This document shows positions 9,043-17,973 of a DNA stretch of 64,000 bases, piece by piece. Positions within the stretch are counted from its first letter, which is position 1; the number at the start of each line of letters is the position of its first letter. The DNA comes from JABCYV01 sp963729325 (GTDB lineage: Bacteria > Acidobacteriota > Terriglobia > Terriglobales > Acidobacteriaceae): assembly GCA_963729325.1 (NCBI GenBank), contig CAVSNS010000008.1:1-64000 (forward strand). Direction: 5' to 3'. The translations under genes and the position numbers were made by a program. Below the pieces are notes generated by a model. That model made no database searches and was not told the DNA's origin. It saw nothing but the letters and a program-made list of their open reading frames with translations.

Positions 9043-9499
9043 CCTTTAAGGCTATCCGCAGCCATCACTGCGGCTCAACGTCACCAAAGGCGCGAGACGG
9101 TAGAGTGTCATCGAGAACTTGCTGAGGGAAGATTACACAACGAGTGTCGTTACTGGCCGCGTAATTACTACTGATAGCGCATAACTTTCTTTGAAAGTCT
9201 TTTGTGTGGTGCGGAGCCGCAGCATTCCGTGTAGTCTCCGCCGCCTAATCTGAATCCAGCGCCAACGTACCAACGGTGGCCACACCTCGGTGCTCTAGCC
9301 TACGCCGATCGCGCGTTGCTACTGTGAACTCAGTCAGTCGCAAGATTGGCTAGGGTCCGGCAACGCGCATGCAACTCCTGACAATCCCGCCGGACCCGAC
9401 CCTAATTTCGGAGGTCCGGACTTATGGCGAATGAGGAGTTTTATCCAACACTGCGAGCTGTAACGATGGAATGTTTTACAGAAAATCCAATCCAAGGGA
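9043..9499. other. Gene-free stretch in the integrated island
   Basis: No open frame is supported. A short inverted repeat (ACTTTC, TTT, GAAAGT) near 9187-9201 could be an operator or an arm-type site for the integrase/excisionase, but nothing tests this. The region separates the divergent excisionase gene and primase-polymerase fragment. Confidence 0.35.
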
Positions 9500-9765
9500 A
9501 TGTCCTCAGTGACGACAATAAACACTAGCTTTCTCGCGCGCGCTACAGCGATTGCAGCGCGAGGATTCTCAACGATCCCTTTGCAAGGAAAGTTGCCGCT
9601 CACATCTAATGGCGCGAAAGACAAGACGCGGGATCCCGAGAGGATCGCGGTTTGGGCTCAGGAGTTCCCATCGGCCAATGCTGCCATTGTCGCAGATGAG
9701 AGTTACATCGTTTTAGAGAGCGATGATGCGACGAAGCTCGAAGAGTGGTTGGGGCAGCTAGGCGC
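9500..9765 (+). pseudogene. Bifunctional DNA primase/polymerase N-terminal fragment
   Basis: About 88 residues resemble the start of a prim-pol domain found in mobile elements: FLARATAIAARGFSTIPLQG, KLPL, the WAQEFPSANAAIVADESYIV segment and VLESDDA where family members have an Asp-rich catalytic strand. After EEWLGQLG the similarity stops: the following plus-strand frame is the antisense of an MFS fragment. The gene is therefore cut by a junction near 9762, leaving out most of the prim-pol domain and any helicase part. It fits the island's mobile origin. Confidence 0.6.
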
Positions 9766-10095
9766 AACGAAGAGCAATCCGAGGACGGCAGCAGAACCGG
9801 CAGCAAGAACGATGTGCCACTTGCGCTCTATTTTGTCGGCTATGGGAACGAACAGGAGTGGGCTGAGTGGATAGACGATTGAAATGATGAAGGTGTATCG
9901 CAGGCTGCGCAGAACCGTGAAGCCGCGAGAGATCAGAAGTGTCGGCAGCCAGTTCACCAGCCCGTAAAACCCACCGGCTTGGAAGATGTTCAAAACGATC
10001 AGCACCAGCGTACGACGTAGATGCGGACTTCCAAAGAGCGAAGAGAAGGAGGTGTATGCCGAGACTCTCTCACCAGCCGGGCCTGTATCCTGCGG
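9765..10095 (-). pseudogene. MFS transporter fragment, C-terminal part (TM7-9)
   Basis: Minus-strand frame with SAYTSFSSLFGSPHLRRTLV, then NIFQAGGFYGLVNWLPTLLI, YPLSPLLFVPIADKIERKW and VLAAGSAAVLGLLF, matching the second half of a major facilitator sugar or organic-acid transporter. It has no start of its own and ends at the prim-pol junction. It belongs with the N-terminal fragment at 10866-11519 and the inverted loop fragment at 10100. Confidence 0.6.
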
Positions 10096-10099
10096 ACGA

Positions 10100-10252
10100 T
10101 GAAGCTGTTGTCGGAGCCGTCGGCGCGCTGGTCGCTTACTATATCCGGCGTCAGGTGCCGGAATCACCGCAATGGCTTCTGCAAAGAGGCAGACTCGAAG
10201 AAGCCGAGGCCGTGCTGGAGAAGATCGAACCGAATTCACATGGTTTAGTCAC
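10100..10252 (+). pseudogene. MFS transporter fragment, TM6 and central loop, inverted
   Basis: On the plus strand, opposite to the other MFS pieces: VVGAVGALVAYYIRRQVPES then PQWLLQRGRLEEAEAVLEKI, the hallmark central loop of sugar-porter-like MFS proteins. It would continue exactly from the N-terminal fragment, which ends GWRWVA, if this segment were flipped. This points to an inversion, natural or produced during amplification or assembly. Confidence 0.55.
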
Positions 10253-10840
10253 TGTCCGCTTGGGGATGTAATCTGGGCGATTGTGCAGTTTGCGTCGCCG
10301 TTCCGCGTGATCTTGACCTGATTGCCGTAGCGATCAATTATGGCGATCAGTGCTTGGCAGCCCGGATTGATCAGCCCCTCGGAGCCCGGGAAGGCGTAAA
10401 TCGTGCCATCCCTAGTTTGGAGGAACCAACCAACGGGCAGGGGGTAGTTGTTCGGATTTATCGCGACACCGGAGATGGTTGCCCCGTACCATTGCGTTCC
10501 GGCTGTCGAATTCAGGTAGCTCGCGTAAGGCGGTCCTGACCCGACTCCGATGAAATGGATGCGTGTGCTATCTGGAAGAATAAGATCGATGTAAGCCGTG
10601 GTCCCGAAAAGGTTGCCGTCACCCCCAATGAACATCTCATAGGGATGCGATGTACCGATGCCAAAGGGACGTGACCAGCTGTCGTTTGGGCGGTAGGTGC
10701 GCGTCAGCGATATCGGAATGATGTCCGGCAGGACGAGATCGGTTTTGTTGTAGACGAACAGACCACTTGAAAGTTGAACTGGCTCACCGTCCTGCGAAGG
10801 ATCTGCGGCAGCACCCCGCATTTCTGCTTGGTAGGCGTGA
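10249..10840 (-). pseudogene. RHS-repeat protein fragment (N-terminal DUF6531-like part)
   Basis: The minus-strand frame reads DPVQ-like GEPVQLSSGLFVYNKTD, then SLTRTYRPND, GTSHPYEMFIGGDG, FLQTRDGTIYAFPG and IIDRYGNQVKITRNGDANC, the start of a typical RHS/YD-repeat protein. Only about 195 residues are present. No signal sequence precedes it and no long YD repeat follows. It lies between the MFS N-terminal fragment and the inverted loop fragment, so it is an inserted or rearranged piece. Confidence 0.6.
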
Positions 10841-10865
10841 TAGGCGAAGGAAAGCCCAATTATTC

Positions 10866-11519
10866 GCAACCCATCGCCAACCGGCGACGCCCAGTAGGTC
10901 GCGTGGCAGCAGCAGCCAACTCACGAAAGTCGCTACCGGGATGGCTAGAAGCTGGATGCACTGGGTTGATAGCGAAAGCTCTTCCACGAACGCTTGCCGG
11001 AATTAACTCGGCGATATAAGTATCAATGGTTACCAGCTCCAACCCAAGGCCAATACCCGTGAAAAATCGCCAGGAATCAATACCAACGGCTGAATGCTGC
11101 AGGGCCATCCCGAGAGTGGTAGCGGAGTACCAGAGCATCGAGAATATAAAGATCGTGCGGCGCCCGAATCGGTCGGCCCAGGCCCCCAACACCGCGGAGC
11201 CGACAAAGAGTCCGGCGAAGGTTGCGGCGGCAAAGCTGGCTTGGTCTGTAAGTCCGAAGAGCCCACGCAAGTCTTCATGAAAGATCCCGCTTCGAATCAA
11301 TCCCGGGTTGAGCGTGGCGGTGAGGGCTAGGTTGTAGATCTCGAAGCACCCACCCAGGGAAAGCAATGCGACGAGCTTCCAGGCATACGGAGTGGCCCCT
11401 CCCCAAGAAGCGAACCTCGTGGCGCTGACTCCACGCGGATTGGTTTGTCTAGTTGATTGGGATTCAGTTCGCTTCACGGAACTTGTATTCGACCGGAATA
11501 TCGAGTAGGCGCGATCCAT
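10866..11519 (-). pseudogene. MFS transporter fragment, N-terminal part (TM1-6)
   Basis: About 215 residues: KLVALLSLGGCFEIYNLALT, AATFAGLFVGSAVLGAWADR with the MFS motif-A-like DRFGRRT, TGIGLGLELVTIDTYIAELI and PASVRGRAFAIN. The frame then shifts by one base in a G3 run near 10964; in the next frame it continues QCIQLLAIPVATFVSWLLLP and GVAGWRWVA before ending at the RHS junction. Together with the pieces at 10100 and 9765 it accounts for most of one transporter gene. Confidence 0.65.
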
Positions 11520-12283
11520 TCTGTTAGACGAAGTCAGGGCGTGCGGTAAGGAAAAGTTGGGTTTGTGTCAGGATTTGTAGTCGCTGTCCGATCTTCGGCC
11601 CCGCTGTCTCGAACCATTTAATATTCTTACCGTTGTTATTTGGCGAACCCCTAGTTTTGCGCCTTACAAACAAGATCCCCTTCCCCGGCAGGCTGATGGC
11701 TGTAGGGCTCCAGTTTGTCGGCACTGACTACGTAAGTGCAGGCTTATCTTCGGCTCGTACCTATTACTTTCGTGCTATGCACATGGCACCCATGGTTCAT
11801 TGACCTACCGGTGCCTGCTTGCTACTTTGAAGTCGCAAGCTTCGGATGTTTCGACCTATCCCCAAGGTACGACGCATCTAAATGATTTGGGGTGGGGCTA
11901 TGAAGTTGGTTCATATTTGCTACGCGGCTCTGGGATACGCGGTGGCCCGCTGGATTTTTAAGCGGCAGCCAGTGCCTGTGGCGGATCCGGTCACCCGTTT
12001 TCGGTCTTCTGGCTTGCTGTAGAGGGTTAGGCTTCTTTGGGCGCGCGGTGCCCCGTTGCGTGCTACTTTGTCCCGTGCGCCCAAGGTTTCTCTTCTGCTT
12101 GAAATTCTCTTCCTAAAGTTCAGCTACCAACGTTTTACCCCTCGGTCGTTTCTTTCTCCGCGCCACTGATTACAATTTTGTCAGACCAGCTCCCCTAGTA
12201 ATCAACTGAATGCTGGGCAAAAGGGGATCCGTGTGAAGGATCAGCAAATTAAGTCACAATAGCGTGGGCCTCGAAAATTATTC
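11520..12283. other. Gene-poor stretch after the scrambled island
   Basis: A minus-strand frame at 11724-11524 (66 residues) and a 40-codon plus-strand frame at 11900-12022 starting MKLVHICYAALG are the only candidates. Neither shows a recognisable family or a strong ribosome binding site, so they are not called. No copy of the tRNA-Asp 3' end (a right attachment site) is visible here. Confidence 0.4.
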
Positions 12284-12991
12284 ATGAAGCTTGGACTCTT
12301 TTTCATTATCGCCGTGATCTCTCTGGAACTGGCGCTCCCAGTTCGCCTGATTGCGCAGTCCGACAATCCCGATATTTCGCTCGGCGATTTGGCGCGCTCG
12401 CTGCGCCAGAGCAAAGCGCCCAAAGCGCCCCCAGCCCACTCTGTGATCGACAATGACAATCTCACTCAGGTGATGAACCAAGTCGAGGGCCAGCGACTCA
12501 ATGGCCGAATGCTGTTTTCTTTCGATGGAGTGGGAAAGAGTTTTCAGGTGTCGTCACCCGACGTCACTTGCAGCCTTTCTTTTAGCGCTCAAGCAACCGC
12601 TCTGCTCTCTGATTCTTACGTGGCTCAAAACTTGCCGGCGGGAGAACTTGCCAAACTGGAAGGTCCAGCGACAATTGATGGAGATAGCCTGCAAATCTCA
12701 GTCTTTAACGGGACAGGATGGAATCTGAAGGAGATCACTGTCGGTCTCACCATCCTGCGTGGCGGAGAGGCAAAGACCGCTTATTTCGGACCGGCAAAGC
12801 TGGTTCCGGCCGCGGCCACAAGTGTCGTTCCGGCCGAGAAACCTTCGGACGTTACCGTCCTCTACCATCTGAAAGGTGCAGCCGCCCCGCTGACCACCAC
12901 TGTCTTCCGCGAAACGTTGGGTACGGTTCTTGCTCCCGACCAGGACTGGCACTGGGCCATTGTCGAAGCCAAAGGAATCCCACCCAAGTAG
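12284..12991 (+). CDS. Secreted hypothetical protein
   Basis: 235 residues. The N-terminus MKLGLFFIIAVISLELALPV with a following VRLIAQSD cleavage region is a signal peptide, so the protein is periplasmic or outer-membrane associated. Residues 100-170 are beta-rich (FNGTGWNLKEITVGLTILRG), suggesting an immunoglobulin-like fold. Function unknown. Downstream is the convergent oxidoreductase gene, 10 bases away. Confidence 0.75.
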   Translation: MKLGLFFIIAVISLELALPVRLIAQSDNPDISLGDLARSLRQSKAPKAPPAHSVIDNDNLTQVMNQVEGQRLNGRMLFSFDGVGKSFQVSSPDVTCSLSFSAQATALLSDSYVAQNLPAGELAKLEGPATIDGDSLQISVFNGTGWNLKEITVGLTILRGGEAKTAYFGPAKLVPAAATSVVPAEKPSDVTVLYHLKGAAAPLTTTVFRETLGTVLAPDQDWHWAIVEAKGIPPK

Positions 12992-13001
12992 GAATTTGCC
13001 G

Positions 13002-14063
13002 TCACTTCACCAGCGGCACATCTTCCGTCCTGCCGCTTTTCAAACTTCGGTATGCAGCATCGAGGACTTCCTGGTTCTGCCAGCCCTCTTCTCCAGGGAC
13101 AGCGAATACGCTCTTGCCTTCCACCGCGGCGGCAAATGCCTCGACCTGTCGAGCGTAGGCGTACCGATTCGAGATCGATTCTGTCTCGACCACGGACTCG
13201 CCGCGCCGGAGTTCCAGCGTAACCGGTCGCTCCACACTCAATCCATCGTCAGCCCGTAGTACGCCAGTCTCGCCCACGAATTCTATAGGCGTGCGATACT
13301 CCGCCCGGAACGAAGCCAGGACTGTGCCCAGAGTTCCGCGGTAAAACTCCAGCGTCAACGCGGCTGCGGCTTCTATCGCGCCTGACTTACTGTCATAGAT
13401 GCCTCGGGCAGTGACCTTGATCACCTCATCTTGCAGGATGTAGCGCAGCGCGTCCACGCAGTGGACGCCCACGTCAGCGATTGGCCCGCCACCCGCTACC
13501 GCGGGATCATTGATCCACGTGCGCGGATGTCCTGCGCTGGCAGAGAACGAGAACTCCGACCGGGCAAAAATTACTTTGCCGATTTGTCCCGCTGCGATTC
13601 GCTCGCGCAGCCGGGCCGTGCTGTCTTCAAATCGAAATACCTGTGCTACGCCCAGCAGCACGTTCGCTCTTCGGGCTGCCTCGACCATCCGCCGGGATTC
13701 ATCAGCATTGACGGCCATGGGTTTCTCGCAGAGCACGGGCTTCCCGCATCCGATCGCGAGCAACACATCAGCCAGATGGCACGCGTTCGGCGTGGCGACA
13801 AACACCGCATCCACTTCCGGCGAACGGCACAACTCTTCCGCCGAATCAAAGGCCAGCGGGATCCCGTACTGTTGAGCTGACGCCCGGGCCTTGCTCATTT
13901 CGCGGCGCGAGATGGCTGTGACACGACAATTCTGCGCCAGCGCAAAGCCCGGCATCAGCCTTTTAGCGCCGTGCAATCCGAATCCGAGAATCCCGAAGCA
14001 AATCATCAAAGATTGGAGAGGATCCGACTTGCTGGCGCGATCCAAAGGCCGCTCCCGCGCCAT
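13002..14063 (-). CDS. Gfo/Idh/MocA family oxidoreductase
   Basis: Up to 353 residues; an ATG at 14006 (MICFGILGFGLHGAKR) would remove a polar leader and give the usual family start. The Rossmann NAD(P) motif GFGLHG is at the start, the family signature CEKPMAVN follows about 95 residues later, and GVHCVDALRYIL carries the expected catalytic-side His. Such enzymes oxidise or reduce sugars and cyclitols with NAD(P); the substrate cannot be told. The neighbours on this strand are a beta-propeller lipoprotein and an outer-membrane protein. Confidence 0.88.
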   Translation of the reverse strand: MARERPLDRASKSDPLQSLMICFGILGFGLHGAKRLMPGFALAQNCRVTAISRREMSKARASAQQYGIPLAFDSAEELCRSPEVDAVFVATPNACHLADVLLAIGCGKPVLCEKPMAVNADESRRMVEAARRANVLLGVAQVFRFEDSTARLRERIAAGQIGKVIFARSEFSFSASAGHPRTWINDPAVAGGGPIADVGVHCVDALRYILQDEVIKVTARGIYDSKSGAIEAAAALTLEFYRGTLGTVLASFRAEYRTPIEFVGETGVLRADDGLSVERPVTLELRRGESVVETESISNRYAYARQVEAFAAAVEGKSVFAVPGEEGWQNQEVLDAAYRSLKSGRTEDVPLVK

Positions 14064-14082
14064 GAGTCCGCACGGTGCGAAG

Positions 14083-15180
14083 TTACTTAGTTGTGATCAT
14101 TGATGTCGGAGCCGAAGTCGTGGTTGCGCCGACAACACCGGCGGGAAGCGCCCCCGTACTTTGATTGATACTGAACCCGGTGATGTTCCTCGAGGATTGG
14201 TTCCCTATAAACAGAAAGCGCCCGGTGGAATCGACACTGGCGAACACTGGAGCAGTGCCGGTAGCAAAGGGCGAGCCCGTGATCTGAGTCGGAACTCCTG
14301 TAGTGGACGCAATCGAGAACACGGAAACGTTACTGGTTCCTTTATTCGCTGTGTATAGGAACTTCCCTGAAGGATGGATCGCGACCCAGACCGGATTGTT
14401 AGTGCATGCAGTCGTCGTACTCGTGCAAGTGATGAAGGGTGACCCCGCAATCGCGGTCAAAGCTCCACTATTCGGGTCGATTGCAAGAACCGACAACGTG
14501 TTAGCGATGAAATTCGCCACGTACAGAAAGTGCCCGGCAGGATCTACCGCAATGGAAACCGGTCCAACATCGACCAGAACCGGAGAGTTAGGCACCGGCT
14601 GCAATCCTCCAGAGGTCACCAAGTAACCAAATACAGATTGCAAGTTCGGAGTGGCAACGTAGAGAAATTTTCCGGACGGAGTTATCGCCAGCGCAACCGG
14701 GTTCGCTCCGGTGACAAAGGGAGATCCCTGGATTTCGGTCAGTGTGCCCTTCGCCCCATCGATGGAGTAAACCGAAATGCTGTTCGATGCCTGATTTGCC
14801 GCAAACAAGAAGTGGCCGCCGGAATCCATAACCAGGAATGCCGGAGCAATCCCCGCCGGTGCGCGTGGTCCGACCTCTGTGAGAGCACCCGTGCTTTGAT
14901 CGATGGTGAACAGCGAAATGTCATTTCCTATCTGATTGGCGGCGTAAGCAAATTTGTTGGATGGATGGACCAGCATCGAAATCGGCGAATTCCCCGCGTT
15001 GAACGGCGAGCCCACAATCTTAGTTAGATTGCCGGAGTGGTTGTCGACGCGAAACGCGGCGATGGTATTCCCTTGTCCCAAGGTTACGTAAGCAACGTGA
15101 TTCGAACTGGAACAGCCTGCAAGGCCCGCCAGCGACGCAAGAACTATGCAGACCAGGCCGTTCCGTTTAATTGGCGTCAT
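14083..15180 (-). CDS. Beta-propeller lipoprotein (lactonase / YVTN-like family)
   Basis: 365 residues. The N-terminal signal ends in a lipobox (LAGLAGC, Cys ~22), so the protein should be lipidated. About seven repeats of the pattern G..LT.I.GSPF..G..P....V.PSGKFLYVAN follow, each a propeller blade: blades such as PSGKFLYVATPNLQS and PAGHFLYVANFIANT are nearly superposable. Family members include 6-phosphogluconolactonase-like proteins, but many are only structural. The stop of the next upstream gene is 45 bases away. Confidence 0.88.
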   Translation of the reverse strand: MTPIKRNGLVCIVLASLAGLAGCSSSNHVAYVTLGQGNTIAAFRVDNHSGNLTKIVGSPFNAGNSPISMLVHPSNKFAYAANQIGNDISLFTIDQSTGALTEVGPRAPAGIAPAFLVMDSGGHFLFAANQASNSISVYSIDGAKGTLTEIQGSPFVTGANPVALAITPSGKFLYVATPNLQSVFGYLVTSGGLQPVPNSPVLVDVGPVSIAVDPAGHFLYVANFIANTLSVLAIDPNSGALTAIAGSPFITCTSTTTACTNNPVWVAIHPSGKFLYTANKGTSNVSVFSIASTTGVPTQITGSPFATGTAPVFASVDSTGRFLFIGNQSSRNITGFSINQSTGALPAGVVGATTTSAPTSMITTK

Positions 15181-15225
15181 GAAGTTCCCTCTACCGCAGA
15201 AACAGGAGCAATGCAGATCATGCCT

Positions 15226-15806
15226 CTAGGGCGCCTTGCCCGGCATCTTGTGTTTCTTTTCCTGGATCTCACCCCAGTGGTATACCAGCCCAGTGGAGAT
15301 TCGGACGTTGTTTTGCGTGCCATGAAATAAACTCGTACGCAGATAATCAACCTGTACCACGCGGATAGAGAGCCGGGAAGAGTAATGCAGATCAGCGCCG
15401 CCCCCGCCACAATCACGCGTGCGGTGTCGCCCGGCCCGTTTCCAACGCTCACGTGCGTTCTCGCGTCGCCGTACATCACATGGGCGAAAAAAATCAGATT
15501 GTTCCTCGGATACAGGATTTGAGGACCAACCGCTACGTCACGAAGATTCAGATGGGACCCGTACTGGCCGCTCAGTTCCCCAACCACGCCGAAGCCGTGG
15601 AATATGTTGAAAGCTGGCGCCAGATTATATCCGTTGAGATTGGAGCTACCCGCGAAGCCGAAAGAACGGCTATCAAACCGCAAATAGGAATAGCCACCAA
15701 AAACTTCTATACGAGGTACGTCCTGGGCCGCGGACGGCAGAGATCCTACGATGAACAAGAATAAGAATAGGAAAACGGTGGTTGACCCCCGTTTGATCAG
15801 GGTCAT
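15226..15806 (-). CDS. Outer-membrane beta-barrel protein, frame broken once
   Basis: MTLIKRGSTTVFLFLFLFIV is a signal peptide; the ATG at 15806 is preferred over upstream starts at 15872 or 15905, which add a polar leader. The mature part begins VPRIEVFGGYSYLRFDS, typical of small OmpA-like barrels, then GVVGELSGQYGSH and HVMYGDARTHVSVGNG. One base is missing from a C5/G5 run at 15401-15405. In the restored frame the barrel continues ADLHYSSRLSIRVVQVDYLR and STGLVYHWGE, ending at the TAG at 15226. Read without the repair, the frame continues as unlikely sequence to 15177. Confidence 0.75.
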
Positions 15807-16137
15807 CTGGCAATCTTGAATAAGAGATCGGGACTGCGCCTGCGGCGTGGTCACAGGCCGGTTCTTTCTCATGTGGTCTTTCTGAGATCTCCTAGTTAGA
15901 AACACAACCTTCCGCGAAGGTTGTCAACAGCCCCCAAACTGTGGGTGGTGGTGCAGTTTGATTGTCATTCCGAACAAGCGTTCTTTGCGCCGTGAGGAAT
16001 CTGGGCGAGCCGCGCGTTGCGTTGCGTTCTTTTTCGACGCAATAATCGCGCGTTTGGCTCGCTTCCCTATCAAGCTGCACCGCTACCAAACTGTGCAATG
16101 GTTCATGCCCAAGAGTTGGCGTGAGTATTCTACAGAT

Positions 16138-16833
16138 CTACTTTGCCGCCATGGCGCCCACCAGGGATTCAAAGATCTTGAATCCCTCTGTTCCACCTAG
16201 CTCCGGCTCGCTGAAGCGTTCGGGATGAGGCATCATACCTAGCACGTTTCGGCCCGAATTGCAGATGCCGGCGATGTTATCCAGCGATCCATTGGGATTG
16301 GCTTCGGCCGTGATCTCTCCGGCTAGCGTCGCGTAACGAAACACAATCCGCTGCTCTCGGCGCAACTCCTCGAGAGTTTCCTGGTCGCAGAAATAATTAC
16401 CCTCCATGTGGCCAATCGGGATGGTCAGAACTTCAGCTTGCCGGCAGGCATTGGTGAATGGAGTATCAGCGTTTTCCACCCGGACGTGGACCGGTTTGCA
16501 GACGTACTTGAGGCCCACATTCCGCATGAGCGCTCCGGGCAACAAGCCTGCCTCGCACAGGATTTGGAAGCCATTGCAGATACCCAGGACCAATCCGCCG
16601 CTAGCCGCGAACTTGCCCACCGACTCCATCACCGGCGAAAACTTCGCGATGGCGCCGGTGCGGAGATAGTCTCCATAAGCGAACCCTCCGGGCACGATGA
16701 TCGCGTCACAGTTTTCGAGATCGTGCGATTCGTGCCACAGAAACGTGGCCGCTTGCTTGGCTACTTGTTGGATCGTCCAGTAGGCATCGTGGTCGCAGTT
16801 CGATCCGGGGAAAACGATGACGCCGAATTTCAT
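16138..16833 (-). CDS. purQ: Phosphoribosylformylglycinamidine synthase subunit PurQ
   Basis: 231 residues, full length. A class-I glutamine amidotransferase: nucleophile Cys ~86 in GICNGFQ, and the His-Glu pair in MMPHPER near 205. MKFGVIVFPGSNCDHD and PGGFAYGDYLRTG are PurQ signatures. It supplies ammonia from glutamine to PurL for the fourth step of purine synthesis. No purL or purS is adjacent in this window. Confidence 0.97.
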   Translation of the reverse strand: MKFGVIVFPGSNCDHDAYWTIQQVAKQAATFLWHESHDLENCDAIIVPGGFAYGDYLRTGAIAKFSPVMESVGKFAASGGLVLGICNGFQILCEAGLLPGALMRNVGLKYVCKPVHVRVENADTPFTNACRQAEVLTIPIGHMEGNYFCDQETLEELRREQRIVFRYATLAGEITAEANPNGSLDNIAGICNSGRNVLGMMPHPERFSEPELGGTEGFKIFESLVGAMAAK

Positions 16834-16877
16834 CCCAACTTTTCCTTGGAGATAGGTTTAATAGAAAGTTTAACACG

Positions 16878-16922
16878 AAAAAAATAGCCGCTCCGTTCCC
16901 CTACGAGAACGATGCGGCTATT
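16878..16922 (-). terminator. Rho-independent terminator after the sigma/anti-sigma/Spy operon
   Basis: On the minus strand the 9-base stem AATAGCCGC / GCGGCTATT, with further pairing CGTTC/GAACG in the loop, is followed by seven T. It starts 29 bases after the stop at 16951 and separates the operon from purQ. Confidence 0.85.
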
Positions 16923-16950
16923 GAGGGCTTCCCTATTTCAGAACATTTCT

Positions 16951-17526
16951 TCAGCACCCGGAGGGCGGGGCTGATCCGGAATCGCAACGCCGCCCTCGGG
17001 CAATGGCGGGAGAGGGCGGCGCCGCACCAGGAGGCAACACCTTATGGAAAAAGACCTTGTCGCCGAATGCTCCGCCCTGTCCGCGAATCGATCGTAATTG
17101 TCGCCACTGATCCAGCGAAAGCACCTTTCGCAAATCCAAATTCATGATGGTGAACTCGCGTTCCAGTTTGCCTCTTGCCGCTAGCACTTGGTCCACCTGT
17201 CCCTCCACCTGGCCTTCATTCGGGACGTCAGCGTCGAGCAGCGTCTGCAATTTCAGATCTTGCTTCTCCATCTCCGCGCCGTAGTCAATCAGCTTGACCT
17301 TGTGATCGTAGAAAATCTGATCCAACTGGCTGATCTGTCCTTCGCTGAGTTGCAGTTTCTTCGCGATATCAGAATTTTGCCACCACTTACCCAGTTCCCC
17401 ATGGTATACGACAACCTTCCCGGCGCGGACATCAGGTGACGGCCCTTGAGTAGTCCGTGGACCCTGCGCATGCAGGCACAGCGGAAAAAGCAGCGCAATC
17501 GCTGTGGCAACGGATTTAATTCTCAT
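16951..17526 (-). CDS. Spy/CpxP-like periplasmic protein
   Basis: 191 residues from the ATG at 17526 (MRIKSVATAIALLFPLCLHA, a signal peptide). The mature part has helix patterns of the LTxxQ/heavy-metal-sensor type: KKLQLSEGQISQLDQIFYDH and LRKVLSLDQWRQLRSI. The C-terminus is Pro/Arg-rich. The start overlaps the end of the anti-sigma gene by 11 bases, so it is the third gene of the operon. By analogy with CnrYXH or ZraP/CpxP systems it could sense or buffer envelope stress or metal; this is inference. Confidence 0.75.
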   Translation of the reverse strand: MRIKSVATAIALLFPLCLHAQGPRTTQGPSPDVRAGKVVVYHGELGKWWQNSDIAKKLQLSEGQISQLDQIFYDHKVKLIDYGAEMEKQDLKLQTLLDADVPNEGQVEGQVDQVLAARGKLEREFTIMNLDLRKVLSLDQWRQLRSIRGQGGAFGDKVFFHKVLPPGAAPPSPAIARGRRCDSGSAPPSGC

Positions 17527-17973
17527 GACTAACCTCCTTTTCTTGACTTGGCGCATTCGTGCTTGGTCGTGCCTGTATCATTTCCTGGGCCAGCAACGCG
17601 GCAGGCTCCAGCGCCTCTGGTCCGTCGCTTTGCACCGCACGCTCTATTTCGATGAGTAATTCATGGTCGGGATCGAATCGGGCCTGTCGAATCTCGGCAG
17701 TCGGACCGCGGTGCAGCATGAGGATAGCAATCGCAATCATGGTTGCAACCGCTGCCCACGTCAACACCGGGAAACGTTGGGCGACGCTACGCTCCGTCTG
17801 GCGACGCGTGACCACACCTTGGCGCGCTGCTCCTGCCAGAACTCGTCCGGTCGTTGACTTGCAGTCTGTGCACATGCGGGCAGGTTCCCGAGCGTCTCCC
17901 GGAGGCACTGCTCATCGCTCGCCAGCGTCAACCCTGCGAGTTCATCATCACTAAGATGGCGAATTATCTCCAT
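17516..17973 (-). CDS. Anti-sigma factor-like membrane protein, frame broken once
   Basis: The first frame (from the ATG at 17973) reads MEIIRHLSDDELAGLTLASD and RPDEFWQEQRAKVWSRVARR, a short cytoplasmic part with Cys residues that may be a degenerate zinc finger. After a one-base break near 17775-17800 it continues in the next frame: QRFPVLTWAAVATMIAIAIL is the single membrane segment, followed by a periplasmic tail (LLIEIERAVQ). Total about 150 residues. It overlaps the sigma gene by 10 bases, the normal sigma/anti-sigma arrangement. Confidence 0.7.
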
